Shown here: piece after piece, positions 16,713-24,180 of the stretch
How positions within the stretch are numbered: position 1 is the first letter of the stretch
How the letters are laid out: each line of letters starts with the position of its first letter
Assembly: GCA_900545755.1 (NCBI GenBank)
Contig: URAG01000019.1
Coordinates: 1 to 33,778, forward strand
Direction: 5' to 3'
DNA: 33,778 nucleotides
DNA from: an uncultured Cloacibacillus sp.
Lineage (GTDB): Bacteria > Synergistota > Synergistia > Synergistales > Synergistaceae
Notes under the pieces: model-generated
Told to the model about the DNA's origin: nothing
What the model saw: only the letters and a program-made list of their open reading frames with translations
Databases searched by the model: none
Made by a program: the position numbers and the translations under genes

Positions 16713-19328
16713 ATGAGAAAGGATCATTTCGACGTTACCGGCATGAGCTGCGCCGCCTGCTCTGCGCGCGTGGAGAAGAGCGTCGCGAAGCTGCCGGGGA
16801 TAAAAGAGGTTTCCGTAAATTTATTGAAGAACAGCATGACGGTAGAGTATGACGAAGAAACGGCGACTTCGGATGGAATCGTAGGAGCGGTCGTGAATGC
16901 GGGCTACGGCGCTACGCTGCGCGCGGAGAAGGCAAACGCGGCGAATGCGAAGGCCGCGCCGTCGCCCGTGGACATAGCGAAGCAGGAGTACGAGAAGATG
17001 TGGCGGCGGTTAATGGCCTCGGTCGTCTTCGCCGCGCCGCTTTTCTATATTTCGATGGGGCACATGATGGGGTGGCCGCTTCCGGCGTTTTTCCACGGGA
17101 CGGAGAACGCTATGATTTTCGCGCTGACTCTATTCCTTCTGACCGTCCCCATCGTTTTCATCAACTTCAAGTTCTTCCGCGTCGGCTTTACGTCGCTAGC
17201 CCACGGTGCGCCGAACATGGATTCGCTGATCGCGCTCGGCGCGAGCGCGGCTCTCGTCTATGGAATATACGCGCTCTATAAAATAGCCTTTGGCTTGGGG
17301 CACGGGGACCTGGGTATGGTAAGTCAGTTCTCTATGGACCTTTATTTTGAGTCGGCAGGCATGATACTGACTCTGATAACTGTCGGCAAGTTCTTCGAGG
17401 CGCGCGCGAAAGGACGCACGTCGGACGCCATCAACAAGCTAATGAACCTTGCGCCTAAGACAGCGGTCGTTGTGCGCGGCGGCGTCGAGGCAGAAGTGCC
17501 GGTCGAAGATGTGGAGAAGGGGGAGACGGTCGTCGTGCGCGCGGGGCAGGCGGTGCCTGTAGACGGCGTCCTGACGGAAGGATACGCTGCTATCGACGAG
17601 TCTGCGATAACGGGCGAGAGCATCCCGGTTGAGAAGCAGCCGGGCGACAAGCTGATAGGCGCGACGACGGTCAAATCAGGGTATCTTAAAATGCGCGCGA
17701 CGGGCGTAGGCGACGAAACTGCGCTCGCGCAGATTGTGCGGCTTGTCGACGAGGCTACGAGCTCGAAAGCGCCTATTGCTAAGCTAGCTGACAAAGTGAG
17801 CGGAGTTTTCGTCCCGATCGTCATAGCGATAGCGGTTGTTACGGCTGTCGGGTGGCTGACAGCGGGCGCGAGCGTTGAATTCGCGCTTTCCGTTGCCATT
17901 GCAGTGCTCGTCATTTCGTGTCCATGCGCGCTCGGTCTCGCTACGCCGACTGCAATCATGGTAGGTACTGGGCGAGGCGCGACGAACGGAATATTAATCA
18001 AATCCGCAGAGGCGCTTGAAACTGCGCACGACGTAAAAACGGTGGTCCTCGACAAAACTGGGACGATAACGCGCGGCGAGCCGGCCGTGACGGACGTGCT
18101 TCATCGTTCCGACATGAGCGCGGCGGAGTTTTTGACGCTTGCGGCTTCGCTTGAAAAATGCTCTGGACATCCGCTCGGCGAAGCGATTGCGGCGAAAGCG
18201 GCAGAAGATCAACTGTTATTGAAACCCGTCACCGATTTTGCACAGGAACCCGGCAAGGGCGTGAGGGGCAAAATCGACGGCACACTCGTCTGCGGCGGCA
18301 ACAGGAAACTTATGGAAGAGTTCGGCCTATACGGCGGCAGGGAAAAGGAGCTTGAAGAAAAGCTAGCCGACGATGGCAAGACTCCACTATTCTTCGTCCG
18401 CGACGGGAAATTTATAGGCATAATAGCTCTCGCCGACATTGTGAAGCCGACAAGCCGCCGTGCTGTAGGCGAGCTGCGCGCAATGGGAATCAAGGTCGTA
18501 ATGCTGACAGGCGACAACGAACGCACTGCGCGCGCGATACAGCGCGAGGTAGGCGCGGATGAAGTGATCGCCGAGGTTCTGCCGCAGGACAAGGAGAAAG
18601 AGATACGCCGCCTCCAAGAGGGTGGGCGGAAGGTCGCAATGGTCGGCGACGGCATAAACGACGCCCCTGCGCTCGCGCGAGCAGACGTCGGAATAGCGAT
18701 AGGCGCTGGGACGGACGTCGCGATAGAGTCGGCTGGCATAGTGCTTATGCGCAGCGACTTATTGGACGTTGCGGGCGCTATACAGCTTGGCAAGGCGGTC
18801 ATCCGTAATATAAAAGAAAATCTTTTCTGGGCGTTATTTTATAATACGATATGCATTCCCGTCGCTGCGGGGATTTTTTATCCGTCCTTTGGAATCAAGC
18901 TCAGCCCTATGATCGGCGCGCTTGCGATGAGTTTCAGCTCGGTCTTCGTAGTTTCAAACGCGCTGCGGCTGCGCCTCTTCAGGCCGAAATTTGCCGCCGC
19001 GGCCGCCGATGAGAGCGGCAGCGGAAATTCAGGAGCGCAGTACAATGTTGCTGTAATCACTGTCAATGACGATACAAACGTTGCAAAAGAGACGAAGGGA
19101 GAAAATGTGCAAATGAAGAAGGTTTTACATGTAGAGGGCATGATGTGCCAGATGTGCGTGAAGCATGTGACGCAGGCTCTGAAAAACGTCGCGGGCGTCG
19201 AGGCGGTCGAAGTGTCGCTCGAATCTAAAACGGCGGAGGTCACGCTCGGCTCTGATGTCGATGACTCGGTGCTCGTTCAGGCCGTCACCGGCGCAGGATA
19301 TGAGGTTACTGGCATAGAGGCCGCATGA
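16713..19328 (+). CDS. copA: CopA, Cu(I)-exporting P1B ATPase with N- and C-terminal metal-binding domains
   Basis: Inner-membrane Cu(I) efflux pump, about 871 residues. The N-terminal HMA domain carries GMSCAAC (Cys13, Cys16). Eight predicted membrane helices include the ion-site CPC (403-405). The phosphorylation loop is DKTGT (Asp447), with the nucleotide-domain HP dipeptide in CSGHPLGEAI and the hinge GDGINDAP (645-652). Unusually, a second HMA domain follows the last helices after a polar linker, at residues 801-871 with MMCQMC (Cys812, Cys815); it resembles the chaperone CopZ. ATG 16713 has AAGGGG (16698-16703) 9 bases upstream. An in-frame ATG at 16686 is the alternative. The stop overlaps csoR (ATGA). 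Confidence 0.95.
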   Translation: MRKDHFDVTGMSCAACSARVEKSVAKLPGIKEVSVNLLKNSMTVEYDEETATSDGIVGAVVNAGYGATLRAEKANAANAKAAPSPVDIAKQEYEKMWRRLMASVVFAAPLFYISMGHMMGWPLPAFFHGTENAMIFALTLFLLTVPIVFINFKFFRVGFTSLAHGAPNMDSLIALGASAALVYGIYALYKIAFGLGHGDLGMVSQFSMDLYFESAGMILTLITVGKFFEARAKGRTSDAINKLMNLAPKTAVVVRGGVEAEVPVEDVEKGETVVVRAGQAVPVDGVLTEGYAAIDESAITGESIPVEKQPGDKLIGATTVKSGYLKMRATGVGDETALAQIVRLVDEATSSKAPIAKLADKVSGVFVPIVIAIAVVTAVGWLTAGASVEFALSVAIAVLVISCPCALGLATPTAIMVGTGRGATNGILIKSAEALETAHDVKTVVLDKTGTITRGEPAVTDVLHRSDMSAAEFLTLAASLEKCSGHPLGEAIAAKAAEDQLLLKPVTDFAQEPGKGVRGKIDGTLVCGGNRKLMEEFGLYGGREKELEEKLADDGKTPLFFVRDGKFIGIIALADIVKPTSRRAVGELRAMGIKVVMLTGDNERTARAIQREVGADEVIAEVLPQDKEKEIRRLQEGGRKVAMVGDGINDAPALARADVGIAIGAGTDVAIESAGIVLMRSDLLDVAGAIQLGKAVIRNIKENLFWALFYNTICIPVAAGIFYPSFGIKLSPMIGALAMSFSSVFVVSNALRLRLFRPKFAAAAADESGSGNSGAQYNVAVITVNDDTNVAKETKGENVQMKKVLHVEGMMCQMCVKHVTQALKNVAGVEAVEVSLESKTAEVTLGSDVDDSVLVQAVTGAGYEVTGIEAA
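19113..19328 (+). CDS. Possible separately translated CopZ-like chaperone inside copA
   Basis: The last 71 codons of copA encode a complete HMA domain (MKKVLHVEGMMCQMC...), the size of free CopZ chaperones. AAGGGAGA at about 19095-19102 lies 11 bases before the in-frame ATG 19113 and 5 bases before an in-frame GTG at 19107. A second, smaller product is therefore possible from the same frame. It could deliver Cu(I) to the pump or to CsoR. This is inference from a ribosome-site-like sequence. Purine-rich stretches also arise by chance within linkers rich in Lys, Glu and Gly. Confidence 0.35.
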   Translation: MKKVLHVEGMMCQMCVKHVTQALKNVAGVEAVEVSLESKTAEVTLGSDVDDSVLVQAVTGAGYEVTGIEAA

Positions 19329-19588
19329 AAGCCGACAAAGCCGAGGTAAGCCGTAAAATCAAGATAGCGCGCGGCCAGCTGGACGGCATCCTGCGCATGA
19401 TAGAGGATGACCGTTACTGCGTCGACATCTCATACCAGCTCATCGCGACACAGTCGCTGTTGAAGCGCGCGAACAAGGATATACTACAGGCGCATATAAG
19501 GAACTGTGTACGCGAGGCGCTTCAGACCGACGAGCCGAACCCTAAGATAGAAGAGGCGCTCAAACTGCTCGAAAGAATGGCGCAGTAG
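19325..19588 (+). CDS. csoR: CsoR, copper-sensing transcriptional repressor
   Basis: 87-residue all-helical repressor of the CsoR/RcnR/FrmR family. The Cu(I) ligand set is intact: Cys32, His57 and Cys61 (in DRYCVDIS and QAHIRNCV), the C-H-C pattern that separates CsoR from the RcnR and FrmR groups. It starts within the copA stop (ATGA), so the two are co-translated. It is expected to bind the TACCCC/GGGGTA operator at 16663-16679 and to release it on Cu(I) binding. A strong terminator begins 20 bases after the stop. Confidence 0.95.
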   Translation: MKADKAEVSRKIKIARGQLDGILRMIEDDRYCVDISYQLIATQSLLKRANKDILQAHIRNCVREALQTDEPNPKIEEALKLLERMAQ

Positions 19589-19607
19589 GCGGTCAGTCAG
19601 AAAGACG

Positions 19608-19650
19608 AACGCGCGCCGCCAGCGGAGGATTACACGGTGGCGCGCGTTTT
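19608..19650 (+). terminator. Intrinsic terminator of copA-csoR
   Basis: ACGCGCGCCGCC (19609-19620) pairs with GGTGGCGCGCGT (19636-19647) over 12 positions with one G-T wobble. The loop is 15 bases, and the right arm runs into TTTT. Confidence 0.85.
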
Positions 19651-19694
19651 ATGAAAGGTGCCGTTTCGTTCAGCTTTTCGCTGCAAATTTCCTG

Positions 19695-19723
19695 TTGACA
19701 ACAAAGTTTTGCGGTGCTAGGAT
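19695..19723 (+). promoter_or_regulatory. Sigma70-type promoter of the aro operon
   Basis: Consensus TTGACA at 19695-19700 and TAGGAT at 19718-19723 are separated by 17 bases. Transcription would start near 19730, 39 bases before the leader-peptide ATG. No other promoter of this quality precedes aroF. Confidence 0.8.
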
Positions 19724-19768
19724 TCTCAGCGTCGGGTCAGCCCCGCGCAGAAGGAGAGTTTTTTGATA

Positions 19769-19834
19769 ATGAAGCAGTTCGCGGCTTATGAATACTTTTG
19801 GGGATACTTTTACTTTTTTAGCAACCAAAGCTAA
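19769..19834 (+). CDS. Aromatic-rich leader peptide of the aro operon (attenuator)
   Basis: A 21-codon ORF, ATG 19769 to TAA 19832-19834, with AAGGAGAG (19751-19758) 10 bases upstream. Ten residues are aromatic: Phe 4, 10, 14, 16, 17; Tyr 7, 9, 13, 15; Trp 11. Residues 7-17 read YEYFWGYFYFF. It lies between a strong promoter and an intrinsic terminator, just ahead of a full shikimate/Phe/Tyr operon. This is the arrangement of the classical pheA, trp and his leader peptides, in which a ribosome stalled at codons for a scarce amino acid prevents termination. The peptide is too short for standard gene callers. No cellular role for the peptide itself is implied. Confidence 0.85.
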   Translation: MKQFAAYEYFWGYFYFFSNQS

Positions 19835-19912
19835 ATAAGTGAAGGTGTCTTTTGCTGCGAAACGCTTTTCTCAACACACACTAAATCAAGAGAAATCAAA
19901 GCCTGCGGTGAA
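19819..19912 (+). promoter_or_regulatory. Candidate antiterminator and anti-antiterminator pairings
   Basis: Segment 2 (TTTGCTGCG, 19851-19859) can pair with the left arm of the terminator (TGCGGTGAA, 19904-19912): nine contiguous pairs, four of them G-U. The core of segment 2 (TTGCTG, 19852-19857) can instead pair with segment 1 (TAGCAA, 19819-19824), which lies at the end of the aromatic codon run. A ribosome stalled on codons 13-17 would cover segment 1, free segment 2 and so block the terminator. The pairings were found by eye and are modest in strength. Confidence 0.45.
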
Positions 19913-19938
19913 TGTACAACTTCACCGCAGGCTTTTTT
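19898..19938 (+). terminator. Attenuator terminator upstream of aroF
   Basis: GCCTGCGGTGAA (19901-19912) pairs perfectly with TTCACCGCAGGC (19921-19932) over 12 bp with an 8-base loop, extended by AAA/TTT and followed by six T (19933-19938). It sits 45 bases before the aroF ATG and downstream of the promoter and leader peptide. It therefore terminates the aro transcript itself, giving a short RNA of about 210 bases unless antitermination occurs. Confidence 0.92.
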
Positions 19939-19982
19939 ATTTGCCGCACAAGGCGCGGAAATTTTTCAGGAGGGATAATGAG

Positions 19983-20999
19983 ATGATAATCATAGTCAAA
20001 CCGGACGCGAAGGAAGAACGCATCAACGACCTTGTTCACTGGATAGAGGCGCAGGGGCTGCGCACGCATATCTCAAAGGGGGATTACGCGACAGTCGTGG
20101 GCGTTATAGGCGACATCAGCAAGCTTGACGACGAGCTGATTGCCGGGCTCGACATCGTAGAGAGCGTTAAGCATGTTTCCGAACCTTTCAAGAACGCGAA
20201 CAGGAAGTTTCATCCGCTCGATTCCATAATAAAGGTCGGGAAAGACCAGATACCGGTGGGGCACGGCAACTTCGCGATAATCGCCGGCCCATGCTCTGTT
20301 GAGAGCGAGGAACAGATTATCTCAGTCGCGAAGAGCGTCAAGGCTTCCGGCGCGACTATGCTGCGCGGCGGTGCTTTCAAGCCGCGCACATCGCCTTACG
20401 ACTTCCAGGGGCTCAAAGCCGACGGCATCTCGCTTCTGCTCGAAGCTAAAAAGGAGACCGGGCTTCCGATAGTTACTGAAATTATGAATGCGAATCACCT
20501 GCCGCTATTCGAGGACGTCGACGTCATCCAAGTAGGCGCGCGCAACATGCAGAACTTCGAGCTGTTGAAGGAGCTTGGCAAAACGCGTAAGCCGATACTC
20601 ATCAAGCGCGGGCTCGCGAACACGATTAAAGAGCTTCTCATGAGCGCCGAGTACATCATGTCGAACGGTAACGAAAACATAATCCTTTGCGAGCGCGGCA
20701 TACGCACTTTCGAAACCGCTACGCGCAACACGCTCGACCTAAGCGCCGTCTGCGTGCTGCACGAGCTATCGCATCTGCCTGTAATAGTCGACCCGAGCCA
20801 CGCGACCGGCGTAGCGCGTTACGTAAAGAGCATGTCGATGGCGGCGGCGGCCTGCGGCGCCGACGGCCTTATAATAGAAGTCCACAACGACCCGCAGCAC
20901 GCGCTTTGCGACGGCGCGCAGTCGCTGCGTCCCGAGCAGTTCGACGACGTCGTAAAGGCTGTGCGCCGCGTCAGGGCGGCGGCGCTCGCGGAAGATTAG
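19983..20999 (+). CDS. aroF: AroF, DAHP synthase (type I-beta, FL domain)
   Basis: 3-deoxy-D-arabino-heptulosonate 7-phosphate synthase, the entry step of the shikimate pathway from PEP and erythrose 4-phosphate. 338 residues. Residues 1 to about 70 form the ferredoxin-like (ACT-like) regulatory domain that mediates Tyr/Phe feedback in the Thermotoga-type enzyme. The barrel follows with IAGPCSVES (101-108), [30 protein letters not shown] and [15 protein letters not shown] (19968-19974) is 8 bases before ATG 19983. An in-frame ATG at 19978 does not exist (that ATG reads into a stop), and the open frame reaching back to 19839 crosses the terminator and is not used. Confidence 0.97.
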   Translation: MIIIVKPDAKEERINDLVHWIEAQGLRTHISKGDYATVVGVIGDISKLDDELIAGLDIVESVKHVSEPFKNANRKFHPLDSIIKVGKDQIPVGHGNFAIIAGPCSVESEEQIISVAKSVKASGATMLRGGAFKPRTSPYDFQGLKADGISLLLEAKKETGLPIVTEIMNANHLPLFEDVDVIQVGARNMQNFELLKELGKTRKPILIKRGLANTIKELLMSAEYIMSNGNENIILCERGIRTFETATRNTLDLSAVCVLHELSHLPVIVDPSHATGVARYVKSMSMAAAACGADGLIIEVHNDPQHALCDGAQSLRPEQFDDVVKAVRRVRAAALAED

Positions 21000-21002
21000 G
21001 CC

Positions 21003-21851
21003 ATGGACGGCAAAGCGCGGCTCACCGTCGGAATAGCCGGCCTCGGCCTTATAGGCGGCTCGTTCGCGCGCGCCTACGCGGAAAGCGGCGCGCGCGTGCT
21101 CGGGTACGACGCGGACGCCGCCGTCATGCGCGAAGCTGCGGATGCAGGAGCCATAGCAGGCGGGCTGACGCATTGGAACGCAAAAGAATGTGATTTAATC
21201 CTCATCGCGTTATATCCCGCCGCAGCGGTAGATTATTTGACAGAAACTGCCCCGTATCTTCGCGGCTGCGCTCTCGTCATGGACTGCTGCGGAGTGAAGC
21301 GCGCCGTCTGCGAGGCGGGCTTCGCGCTGGCGAAGGAACATGGTTTCGGATTTCTCGGCGGACATCCGATGGCTGGGATACAGTTTTCGGGTTTTGCCAA
21401 CAGCCGCGCCGGCATGTTTAAAGGCGCTTCGATGATAATAGTGCCGCCCTCGGACGGCGGCGCTGAGCTCGTCGAAAAGGCGAAGACCATGCTCGCGCCA
21501 GCTGGCTTCGGCAGATTCACGGTGACGACGGCGGAGCATCACGACAAGATGATAGCCTTCACGTCGCAGATGTGCCACGTTGTTTCAAACGCCTACGTCA
21601 AGAGCCCGCGCGCGCAGGAGCACGTTGGGTACTCGGCTGGAAGCTACGCGGATCTGACGCGCGTCGCTAAGCTCAACCCGTCGATGTGGACGGAGCTCTT
21701 TATAGACAACAAAGACTACCTTATAGATGAAATAAATCTTATGGTGAAACATTTGTCCGAATACCGCGAAGCGCTCGAAGCCTCGGACGAACCGCGCCTT
21801 GCTGCGCTTCTTGCCGAGGGCGTGGAATGTGAAGAGAGGGCGGGAAGATGA
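21003..21851 (+). CDS. tyrA: TyrA, prephenate dehydrogenase
   Basis: NAD(P)-dependent oxidative decarboxylation of prephenate to 4-hydroxyphenylpyruvate, the Tyr branch. 282 residues. Rossmann motif AGLGLIGGS (residues 12-20). Substrate-site stretch GGHPMAGIQFSGF, then TAEHHDKMIAFTSQMCHV and the helical dimerisation domain. There is no chorismate mutase domain and no C-terminal ACT domain, so chorismate mutase must come from PheA or elsewhere. It starts 3 bases after aroF and overlaps aroB by 4 bases (ATGA). Confidence 0.95.
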   Translation: MDGKARLTVGIAGLGLIGGSFARAYAESGARVLGYDADAAVMREAADAGAIAGGLTHWNAKECDLILIALYPAAAVDYLTETAPYLRGCALVMDCCGVKRAVCEAGFALAKEHGFGFLGGHPMAGIQFSGFANSRAGMFKGASMIIVPPSDGGAELVEKAKTMLAPAGFGRFTVTTAEHHDKMIAFTSQMCHVVSNAYVKSPRAQEHVGYSAGSYADLTRVAKLNPSMWTELFIDNKDYLIDEINLMVKHLSEYREALEASDEPRLAALLAEGVECEERAGR

Positions 21852-22939
21852 AGGAACGGACTTTAAGTGTGACTCTCCCAGGAAGGGAGTACGACATTAC
21901 GATAAAGCGCGGCGCGCTCGGCCTGCTTCCCGCGAAGTGCCGCGAGCTGACGCCGAAGGCGGAGCGCGTATTCATCGTGACCGACGAAACCGTCGGCGGG
22001 ATTTACGGCGCGAGCGCAGCTTCTTCGCTTGAAGAGGCAGGCTATAACGTCCGCCTGCACGCCGTGCCAGCGGGCGAGGAATCGAAATCGCCGGAAAAGC
22101 TGGTGGAGCTGTGGAATGCGATGACTGCCTTCGGCTTCACGCGCAGCGACGTCGTGGTCGCGCTTGGCGGCGGAGTAGTCGGGGACCTCGCCGGCTTCGC
22201 TGCTGCCACGGTTCTGCGCGGAGTGAATTTCATACAGGTCCCTACGACGCTGCTTGCTCAGGTCGATTCGTCCGTCGGCGGCAAGGTTGGGATAGATTTG
22301 AAGGCTGGAAAGAACCTCGCCGGAGCCTTCTGGCAGCCGAAGGGCGTGCTCATCGACCCTGACTGCCTTGAAACGCTGAGCGACGTGACGTTCTCCGACG
22401 GCATGGCTGAGGTTATAAAATACGGCTGTATCCGCGACGCGGCGCTCTTCAGCAGACTCGCGGCACTCGGAGGCAGAGAGGGCGTCATGTCTGAAATCGA
22501 GGATGTAATCTACACCTGCTGCGACATAAAGCGCGCGCTTGTAATGGAAGACGAGCGCGACACTGGCGCGCGGATGATATTGAACTTCGGGCACACTCTA
22601 GGCCACGCTTACGAGCTCGCCGGAGGCTACAAAAAATGGACGCACGGACAGGCCGTCGCGGCCGGCATGATCTCCGCAGCCCGCATCGGAACGGCGCTCG
22701 GCATGACGCCGCAAGAGACTGAAGGACAGATACGCCATATTTTAGAACAATATAAACTGCCCGAGAAAATTGAATGCCCGCTTGAAATTATGCGCGAGGC
22801 CGTGTCGGTAGATAAAAAAGGTTTGGGCTCGACAATCCAGCTCATTTTACTGAAGAAGCTTGGCGAAGCTGAGATTTTCCCAATAGAGCGCGAGCGGCTG
22901 CTTGCCTTTGCGAATGCGGATGCGGAGGGTGGAGAATGA
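21848..22939 (+). CDS. aroB: AroB, 3-dehydroquinate synthase
   Basis: Converts DAHP to 3-dehydroquinate using NAD and a divalent metal. 363 residues, normal length. Motifs: ALGGGVVGDLAGFAAATVLRG, PTTLLAQVDSSVGGKVGID, GMAEVIKYG, and the metal-site LNFGHTLGHAYE with a second His in the KKWTHGQAVAAGM segment. The start overlaps the tyrA stop (ATGA) and the stop overlaps the aroA start (ATGA), a tightly coupled run. Confidence 0.97.
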   Translation: MKERTLSVTLPGREYDITIKRGALGLLPAKCRELTPKAERVFIVTDETVGGIYGASAASSLEEAGYNVRLHAVPAGEESKSPEKLVELWNAMTAFGFTRSDVVVALGGGVVGDLAGFAAATVLRGVNFIQVPTTLLAQVDSSVGGKVGIDLKAGKNLAGAFWQPKGVLIDPDCLETLSDVTFSDGMAEVIKYGCIRDAALFSRLAALGGREGVMSEIEDVIYTCCDIKRALVMEDERDTGARMILNFGHTLGHAYELAGGYKKWTHGQAVAAGMISAARIGTALGMTPQETEGQIRHILEQYKLPEKIECPLEIMREAVSVDKKGLGSTIQLILLKKLGEAEIFPIERERLLAFANADAEGGE

Positions 22940-24180
22940 AAATTTTGATAAAGCCGAGACTTCTGTACGGGAGCGTTACGCCTCCGCCGAGCAAAAGCAT
23001 GGCGCACAGGATGCTGATATGCGCCGCGCTCGCGGATGGAAACTCGGTTATCGCAAATTTGAATTTCTCCGACGACGTGAAGGCGACGCTGAAAGGCCTG
23101 CAAAGCATTGGAGCAAAATGGCGGCGCGTCGACGGCGACGTCATCGAGGTCACGGGGACGGCAGGGCGCGGCGCGGACGGCACGAAGCTCTTTGAATGCG
23201 GCGAGAGCGGCTCGACGCTGCGATTCTTCATCCCTATCGCGCTCGCCCTATATGGGCACGGGCGCTTCACCGGAATGGGGCGCCTTATGAAACGGCCTCA
23301 GGGGCCGTACTTCGACCTTTTTATGGATAAAGGGATAGATTTTTCATACGCTAAGGAGATGCTCGAAGTCTCCGGAAGATTGGCCCCCGGTGAATATTCG
23401 CTGCGCGGAGACGTGTCGAGCCAGTTTTTCAGCGGCTTGCTGTTTGCTCTGCCGCTGCTTGCCAGCGACTCAACGCTTGTAGCGTCGACAAGGCTCGAAT
23501 CTCTTCCATACGTGGATATGACAATAGCCTCGCAGGCTAAAAGCGGAATTAAGATAGGAGGCGGCGGCGGAAACTACACGATACGTGGCGGCCAGGGCTA
23601 CGCCCCGTTCAGCGGCGCGGTCGAAGCGGACTGGTCGCAGGCGGCTTTCTGGAATATGGCGAATCTGCTAGGCTGCGGCATCAGGGTGAGCGGCATGGAC
23701 GATGAGTCGATGCAGGGCGACCGAGCCCACGGACTGGCGATAGCCGACACTCTCGCGAATATGGAGATGAAGAACATCGAAATCGACATATCCGACTGTC
23801 CAGACCTCCTGCCGCCGGCCGCCGCAGCGGCTGCGCTGCGTGGGAACGATACTGTAGTCTCCTTCCGCAATGCGGCGCGGCTGCGCATGAAGGAAAGCGA
23901 CCGGCTGTTTACAGTCGCCTCTGTTATAAACGCGCTCGGCGGAAGCGCAGTAGAAGAACCTGACGGCCTCACGATATGCGGGGCCGATACGCTTCGCGGC
24001 GGCGTCGAGATATCATGCTGCGGCGACCACCGTATAGCGATGATGGCGGCGATAGCGGCTACGAAGTGTGTGGAGAACGTTATACTTGACGGCGCAGAGT
24101 GCGTGAAAAAATCCTACCCAACATTCTGGAGCGACTACAAGCGCCTTGGCGGATACGTTGAAGAACTAGAGGAAGCTTAA
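22936..24180 (+). CDS. aroA: AroA, EPSP synthase
   Basis: 5-enolpyruvylshikimate-3-phosphate synthase. 414 residues. Active-site stretches: PPPSKSMAHR near the N-terminus (Lys20, Arg25), ESGSTLRFF, GDVSSQFFSGLL, DWSQAAFW, LRMKESDRL and CGDHRIAM. The N-terminal SG(S/T)xR region here is ESGSTLRF. I do not assign a glyphosate class. GGAGGGTGGAGA just before ATG 22936 provides a ribosome site inside the aroB end. aroC follows directly on the stop codon. Confidence 0.97.
   Translation: MKILIKPRLLYGSVTPPPSKSMAHRMLICAALADGNSVIANLNFSDDVKATLKGLQSIGAKWRRVDGDVIEVTGTAGRGADGTKLFECGESGSTLRFFIPIALALYGHGRFTGMGRLMKRPQGPYFDLFMDKGIDFSYAKEMLEVSGRLAPGEYSLRGDVSSQFFSGLLFALPLLASDSTLVASTRLESLPYVDMTIASQAKSGIKIGGGGGNYTIRGGQGYAPFSGAVEADWSQAAFWNMANLLGCGIRVSGMDDESMQGDRAHGLAIADTLANMEMKNIEIDISDCPDLLPPAAAAAALRGNDTVVSFRNAARLRMKESDRLFTVASVINALGGSAVEEPDGLTICGADTLRGGVEISCCGDHRIAMMAAIAATKCVENVILDGAECVKKSYPTFWSDYKRLGGYVEELEEA

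Noticed and set aside
19839..19982. N-terminal extension of AroF by 48 residues
   Set aside because: It would be translated through both arms of the attenuator terminator and lacks a ribosome site. ATG 19983 has AGGAGGG at ideal distance and gives the normal FL-domain start.
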